The position numbers and the translations under genes are program-made. Below, one piece after another: positions 58,201 to 64,000 of a DNA stretch of 64,000 nucleotides. How positions within the stretch are numbered: position 1 is the stretch's first letter; every line of letters begins with the position of its first letter. Source of the stretch: Sporothrix humicola (taxonomy: Eukaryota; Ascomycota; Sordariomycetes; Ophiostomatales; Ophiostomataceae); NCBI GenBank assembly GCA_021396245.1, contig WNYE01000002.1:496001-560000 (forward strand), read 5' to 3'. Under the pieces are notes generated by a model. The model was not told the origin of the DNA. It was given only the letters and a program-made list of their open reading frames with translations, and searched no databases.

Positions 58201-59709
58201 AACTTTTTTTTATCGGTAAAACGAAAACGTTAAGTTATCTTTTTAAAGTCTTCTAAGTATTAAATAACTTTAAACCTAAAAAATACCTTAAGTCTTTTAC
58301 TCAAAGGTTTAAAAAACTTACTACGACGTCTTTCGATACTATTTACTTTAACTAAGATTTCAAATATACGTTCGATCCGAGTATCTTACAACTTTATTTT
58401 CCACTTTATATTTAATAAAAACTTTTCTTTTTATCTTACGTCGTTAAAAAACAAAGTAACACTATCGGCACTACTATTAACTTAATTACCCCCGACTTTT
58501 AAGTTAACGAAATTATTTAAAACTATAATACAAGAATTACGTAAAAATAAAATAAAATTAATAATACCTTTAGTTAAAATAAAACGAGTAGTTAAACGTT
58601 AATACGAGTACTTTAAATTAATAGGTTAACGACGGATTTTAGCGTTAAAAAATTTATTCGGATTTTTAAAAAATTAATAAAAGTTACCGTTTATATTATA
58701 ACTTTAAAAAAGAGATAAATAACGGACGGAAAAAAGAAAAATTTAATAAAAGATAAAAAAGTAATAAAAAAAGTAAAAAAATCGTATATAAAATAAAAAA
58801 ACTCGAAATTATATATTAAAAGAAAACTTAAAAACGATAAATAAAATAAAAAAAACTTATTATATTTTTGTTTAAAAACTTTACGTAATAAAAAAAAAAA
58901 ATAAAAGTAAAAAAAAAAAATAAGTTATTATTAATTATTAGTTTTTCGATCGAAAACTTGTAACTTTTTTATATTCGACCCGGCCGTAGTCGTTTCGCCG
59001 ACGTCGCTTCGATATAAAACGTTTTTTTTTTTTTTTTTATTTTCGTTTTTATTATTTTTTTTCATCGATGTTTTATTTTTCTTCGCGGTCGGTCCGTTTA
59101 TTTAAATATTTTTAAACGTTTATTATAAAGTTAATTTATTTACCGTTTTTTCGTTATACTAATTAAATTATTTAATCGAATTCGTTTTATTTAATTTTTT
59201 TATTTTTAAATTATATACTTAATATACTACTTAATAATTATATATTTAATATATTACTATTTTTTTTAACTATATATATTAATATATTATTAAAATACTA
59301 TTAAAAAACGACCGTATATTCGATACGTTACCGCGAGACCGTATATATTAATACGTTACTTTTATTCGTCGGCTTAACGTTAATATCGTTAAAATAATTC
59401 ACGAGGTTTCCGATTATAAAGTCGTAGTTATTTTAAAAACGTAATTATTTAAAAAAAAAAAAACTAACTTTTAATAAATATTACGATAAAGTTTAGTTAA
59501 ACGTATACTTTTTTTTTTACCGTTAAATATCCGTTTCCATTAACTTTATTACATTATTTTTTTTTTTTTTATTCAAACGTACGTAAACGTTATAAAATAC
59601 AACGGTTTTTTTTCGTTATATCCTCGAATAAGTTTTTAATCGAGTCGTCGTCGACCGCACCAAAAAATACTTTTAAAATAATTCATCGTTATATCTTTAC
59701 TTAAATCGT

Positions 59710-60035
59710 TATATAAATTAATATAAAATACCTTACTCTTTTAAAAAGAAAAAAAAAAACTCTCGTCGACTAAATAACCCCCTAATACAATAAAAGTCAC
59801 GTACTTAGTATATTCACCGTTATTTTTAATGTAATAATATTAGTTATATTTTTTAAGTTACCTTTATTCGCGAGGTACACCGGCCACTAAAATTACTACT
59901 CTTTATCGTTTATTTTATCTTTTTATCTTTTACGTAATCCAGGTTATAAGACCTCCGATCGGAAGTTTTAGCTTTTAGTAAAGGGGGGTTAAAAAACTTT
60001 ACTTATAACGGGGCGAGGCCTTTTAATTTAACTTA
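59710..60035 (+). repeat. Direct repeat copy B (LTR-like), less mutated
   Basis: Counterpart of 46760-47084. It keeps several CpA sites (e.g. in TACAATA and GTCACG) that are TpA in copy A, so it was hit less or inserted later. Confidence 0.75.
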
Positions 60036-62230
60036 GTAAGTTATTAATTTAACGTTTAAAGGTAATAATATTAATAAGTGGTAACGGCGTCGAAAAGAGT
60101 ATACTCCGTTTTAAAAATATAACTTTTTTTTAATTAAGTTTAGTTTAATAAAAACCGTTTACCGGTGTTAATAAAGTTAACGTTAATATAAAGTATATTT
60201 ATAGTGTATAGTTAAATTTTAATTAATTTAATATAAAGTGTATAACTTAAAAACGTAACGAAGTTTACGTATAATTTATAATAAATAAACGGTAGTAAGA
60301 CTAAAGGTTTTACGGTTATTAAGTTAATATATCGGGTAGTGTAAAAAAAGATAAATTTTATTCGTTTATAAAGTTAAAAAGTACGTTAATATAAGTAAAA
60401 GTTTATTTTACCGAGTTTTAAAACGAGTAATAAAAGTTAATATTTTTTATTAAAACGACGTTATCTTTAACTTCGAAAGTTAATAAAGTTATAAGTTAAA
60501 ATAACGGTAAATTTTATAGTTAAAAACTAAAGGTGTAAAACTCGTTATAAATACTAATAATATATAATAGCCGAGTTTTAATTGTTCGAATAATAATATA
60601 TATAATATTTTTAATTATAGTATATTATTAGTATATTAACGAAAGACTTTTAACGACGTATTTAACGAAACGATTTTTTTTAGTTTATAACTTATAATAT
60701 TTACTGAAGGTTAAGTTTAAAGTATCGTCGTTTTAAGTAAGTATAATTTTTTATAAAAGGATTACGTTAACGTTAAAGGAGTTTATTTAGTAAAGGGTAA
60801 CTTATATAAAGCGGTTAATTTTATATATATTTTAAAAAATAATAAATATTATTAATAATTTAAATTTAACGGCGAAAGTTATAGTATATTTAAAGAGGTA
60901 ATGTTTAATTTATTTAAAGGGGGGTACTTACCGGTACCGTTATTTAACCGGTATTCGTTAAAGTATATAAAATAAATAAAATAAAAACGAAAAAAAGTTA
61001 AGTGTAAACTTCGATAATTAATATAATATTTATTAAATTTAGTTTTTTCGTAAACTTAATTATTATAAACGCCGCTATAATATACGTATTGTAAAAGTTT
61101 TCGGTAATTCTAATTTAAATAACTTTAAGTTTAACACTAATAATAAATTTATAGTTTATAATTTTTTTAATACGAGTAAATATAATAAAACTTATAATTA
61201 ATAATTATACCGTTTTAAAGTAAAAAGTTTATATTAACTTTAAAAGTTAACGTAAAGTAAAAGTTATTATTAAAAGTTAAGTTTAAATACTGGTGGATTA
61301 TTAACTTTATTTATATTATTAAACGAAATATATTTAATTTAATAATTAAATTTAATAAAAGTAAAGTATTAATTAATACGTTTTAAAAAATAACTTTTAA
61401 ACTTATAACGGTCGTTTTAACGTTAAAAAAAACTATTTAAAAAAAGTTTTTTATAAATTAACGATTTATACTTTTAAAAAAAATAATAACGTAATTTTCG
61501 TTAAAAAGTTAACGTACGACGGTGGTGGAAATATAATTTTTAACGGTTATTACGGTAATTTTAATAATAACTTTATTAATTAATAATAACGTTATTTAAT
61601 TAATATATAAAAAAACTTTATTATAAAGTAACGGTTTAATTATTATAATATCGAAGTTATTAAAGTATACGTATATTTATTATAATAAAAAAATAATTTA
61701 TACCGTTACTTTAATAACGTAAGTTAATTATATATAATTATTATTCGTTAAATAACCGACGAGTATAAATATAATAATTATTAATACGGTAGTAGCGTAA
61801 AAAGTTTAAAAAATAATAATATAAAAAAGTTTTTAAAAAACTACATTAAATATAACGCCGGTTTATAAATCGATTATATATATAATAATAAAAGTAAAAA
61901 TAACGTTTATAACGTAAAAGTTAAAAATACCGTAAATACCGACGACGTCGACGAAAATAAAAATCGTAAACGGTATATTAACGGTTTAATTATTAACGGT
62001 TTCGAAAGTATAAATAAAAACGGTAAGTATTAAAAACCGGTTAAAAAAAAAAGTAAAAGTACTCAGTGTATCAATAATAATACGATTACGTTTATTAAAA
62101 AACTATAACGAACTATTAAAAACTACAACGGTACGGCTCTTTAAACGAAGGCGTAAACTACTAATCGACGTAAAACTATCCGTCGTTAACGGTCGTATAC
62201 GTTTTGTAAGCGCCGAGAAAAAGAGTAACG

Positions 62231-62438
62231 GTATAATTGTACCCCGAGGCCACGCGGCTACGCGTTACGGCCGGGCGGCGGTAAGCATGGCGGCAACCGA
62301 GAGGCTAATATTAAAAATAAATAAATAGATAAATGTAGATGGAGGTTGAAGGGATTCGAAGAGAAATTATAGTTTAGACTTTTATTAAAAGATAAAAAGC
62401 GTTACGACATTTTATATTATAACCTCCCGTATGTTAAT
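62231..62438. other. Right boundary of the RIP block
   Basis: The base composition changes at about 62230: a GC-rich patch (62235-62310) with ordinary CpA and TpG, then moderately AT-rich flank up to the pseudogene. No terminal repeat matching the left boundary was seen. Confidence 0.5.
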
Positions 62439-62600
62439 TTAATGTTTAAAGTAGTCGGCACACCAGTGGCCAACCTCGAGAACGTTAATGCCGTGAATAA
62501 TCCCTGTGCAAAACATGGACATACAGTAGTCCTTGCCGTACTCCACGGCCAGCCAGTGACCGCAAGAAAACTTGACCGTGGTCTAGTTGATGAAACACAT
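62439..62600 (-). pseudogene. Small Cys/His-rich protein gene with premature TAG at codon 6
   Basis: From an ATG in good context (ACAATG) the frame reads MCFIN, then TAG (62585-62583), then TTVKFSCGHWLAVEYG, CMSMFCTG, HWCADYFKH and TAA at 62441-62439. Small fungal proteins that begin MC..., followed by a CGHW-type zinc-ligand motif, are common, and here the frame is open on both sides of the TAG. CAG to TAG is a CpA-to-TpA change, the RIP type, 350 bases from the RIP block. The alternative is that TAG is a 3' splice site of a 49-base intron (GTAAGT at 62631-62626 to CTAG), with an upstream exon I could not define. No function is known. Confidence 0.45.
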
Positions 62601-64000
62601 TGTGGAGGATGAGGGAGGAGGGGAGACTTACCTGGAAAGGAGAAAGAAATGGTGCAAAAAGAAGATGATTTTGATTTTGATTCGTTTTTTTTGTAGGTAT
62701 TGCGAGTGTTTTGAGGGTTGTGAAGATGAGAGAGCTGATGAGGATAGGATGAGATGAAGTGAAATGAGATGAAGAAAGACATGCCCTGAGGCTTCATGGT
62801 TATTTTATTCTCACAACAATTTGCGTGCCATCCATTGAATATGTTTCCGTCCATTTAAAAAAAAAGAAAGCCGGGTTGAATTTGAGCTTTGTAGGATTGT
62901 ATGTTTGTTCATGTCTTTGTCGAAGAACAGTCCTTTTGTTGTCTGGAATCAATCTGATGTCACACCTACACGGACACAACAGATACGGGGAATTGCACCG
63001 TCCACTAAATTTCCGCACTGTGTCACTACCGCCTGTCAAAGTGTGCTGTTCACAGTCCACAAAGAAGAGACAACTACAAGGACAGGGACGTGCGACAACT
63101 GTTCCAAAAATACTCGTGGCCTTTGAGATCCATTCTGGCTGTTTTCATTGTATTCTCAGTCCCCAGGTCCCTTTTCTTGATGACCATGTCATTTGAGATT
63201 CAGCAGTGTAAATCTGGTGTCGGGACGGACCCGGTTGCCACGCTTTTCTCCCCCTCCCTTTTGCCCTTTTGCGCGCGCCTGCCCTGTTCTTGGGGCATGT
63301 GCGCCTTTCCCGCGTGCGCTGTGGGCCCACACCAAGAAACAATGGACCCGCTTTTATCCTCGAAGCTCGCTGGCGCCCCTGTTTCGGCCAATCCCTAGGC
63401 TGCTTTTTCCCCTCCTGCCGAGCTGCTCAGTTCTCGAAATGCCCTACTGCGTAAATGCCCTAAAGGCCTGTCGCACCTGCCAAAAACACCTGGAAGACAC
63501 TCTAAGAAACACCTGTCACACCCCACCTTCCGCTTGTTTAGCCCCCAAAGCAAAAGGAGCTTTGGGCGTTCCTTGTTCATTTTAACCCGCTGGACACCAC
63601 CTGCACCTTCCCCTGTTCCCGCCTTGTCCTACGCAATTTTTGGTGCCTCCGGGCATTTCCCAATTAATTTGCATTTAATTTTAATTCTTCTTCAGCGCTG
63701 AACTGGCAGAACAGGCAAGCGTGACGCGACCACAGTGGGATTTTTGCTGTTTTGGGCGCACCTGCCTGCGTGTGTTGTGTGTGTCCAGGGGTGGCAGGCG
63801 CACACACTCGGCCCTTTCCCCTGTTGGTTTTCATCATTTTCCCTTTTCTGCCGCATTCCATCCCATCACTTCGCCTGTGCGAATCCTCTTCCCTCCTTTT
63901 GTCGACATCACCACGTTTTCGACCTGACCTCTTCTTTCTCCTCCTCCTCCAACCCCACGACCACGAATCGACGCATCGTGTATTTGTATCCAACCATCTA
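62601..64000. other. Non-coding end of window, probably leader of a plus-strand gene beyond the edge
   Basis: No supported gene in 1.4 kb. From about 63240 the plus strand is increasingly CT-rich, ending with CTTCTTTCTCCTCCTCCTCC, the same pattern seen before the CoA-ligase start, which suggests a plus-strand start codon just outside the window. Open frames here lack domains. Confidence 0.5.

Larger units (their letters stand above)
46760..60035. mobile_element. Putative degenerate LTR-type element or nested elements bounded by direct repeats
   Basis: Two direct repeats of about 325 bp lie at the ends, in the same orientation, 13 kb apart. The interior is fully RIP-mutated and no intact polyprotein can be read. 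Thirteen kb is long for a fungal gypsy or copia element, so nesting or an unrelated pair of solo LTRs is possible. K-rich low-complexity and an 8-residue repeat read on the minus strand near 47790-48000. Confidence 0.4.
43441..62230. repeat. RIP-mutated AT-rich repeat block
   Basis: About 18.8 kb with very low GC. CpA and TpG are rare while TpA is abundant; most remaining C sits in CpG, CpT or CpC. That is the expected outcome of RIP (CpA to TpA on both strands), which acts on duplicated DNA in Pezizomycotina and is followed by heterochromatin. No intact gene is present and stop codons are dense in all frames; the few recurring reading-frame remnants have TAA where CAA is expected. A poly-T run lies at about 52192-52223, another poly-A at 46792-46807. 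GC-richer islets survive at about 45840-45930 and 56380-56530. Confidence 0.88.

Noticed and set aside
43441..62230. Mitochondrial DNA insertion or an AT-rich organelle segment
   Set aside because: No mitochondrial gene or rRNA seen, and CpA/TpG loss with transition-type repeat divergence fits RIP much better.
1..64000. tRNA, rRNA or riboswitch genes
   Set aside because: No A-box/B-box pair, rRNA core or known riboswitch motif was found by eye; a covariance-model scan would be decisive.

Overview
The window is nuclear DNA from a filamentous ascomycete (Pezizomycotina, probably Sordariomycetes). The evidence is short GT-AG introns of about 40-75 bases with CTAAC/CTGAC-like branch sites, fungal families (Zn2Cys6 regulators, Clr5, DUF7600-like, CmcJ/NvfI-like, secretory lipase, allantoate-permease-like MFS), long pyrimidine-rich leaders, and a long AT-rich block with the signature of repeat-induced point mutation (RIP). 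No species is claimed.

Bases 1-8000 hold genes that fit aromatic-compound catabolism: the 5' end of an intradiol ring-cleavage dioxygenase (minus), a three-exon NAD-type zinc alcohol dehydrogenase (minus), and a two-exon 4-coumarate-CoA-ligase-like enzyme (plus) ending in the peroxisomal signal SKL. Bases 8000-15400 hold two membrane proteins on the minus strand: one with three tandem six-cysteine ectodomain modules, and one polytopic polyhistidine protein whose frame is interrupted by a TAG that looks like the 3' splice site of an 81-base retained intron (exitron).

Bases 16200-24400 carry a regulator with a C2HC-like finger plus a Zn2Cys6 cluster, a divergent intronless copy of the complex I PSST/NDUFS7 subunit, a secreted lipase and a secreted M20 peptidase. 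Bases 25300-37300 carry an MFS permease convergent with a CmcJ/NvfI-like oxygenase, a large DUF7600-like protein convergent with a Clr5 protein, and an unrecognised three- or four-exon gene.

Bases 37380-43211 look like a small co-regulated locus: a cupin and a quinone-reductase-like enzyme share a divergent promoter holding two tandem CGG-N4-CCG palindromes and a CCG-N6-CGG element; a three-exon Zn2Cys6 regulator follows and has another CCG-N6-CGG upstream. A 79-codon reading frame resembling a bacterial helical module sits at the edge of the AT-rich block.

Bases ~43440-62230 are an almost gene-free, RIP-mutated repeat block. It contains a pair of ~325-bp direct repeats ~13 kb apart (LTR-like, differing by transitions), 78-bp and 24-bp tandem repeats that look like decayed coding repeats, and many homopolymer tracts. 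Just beyond its right edge a small Cys/His protein gene has a TAG at its sixth codon that a CpA-to-TpA change would explain, suggesting RIP leakage. The last 1.4 kb looks like the leader of a gene outside the window.
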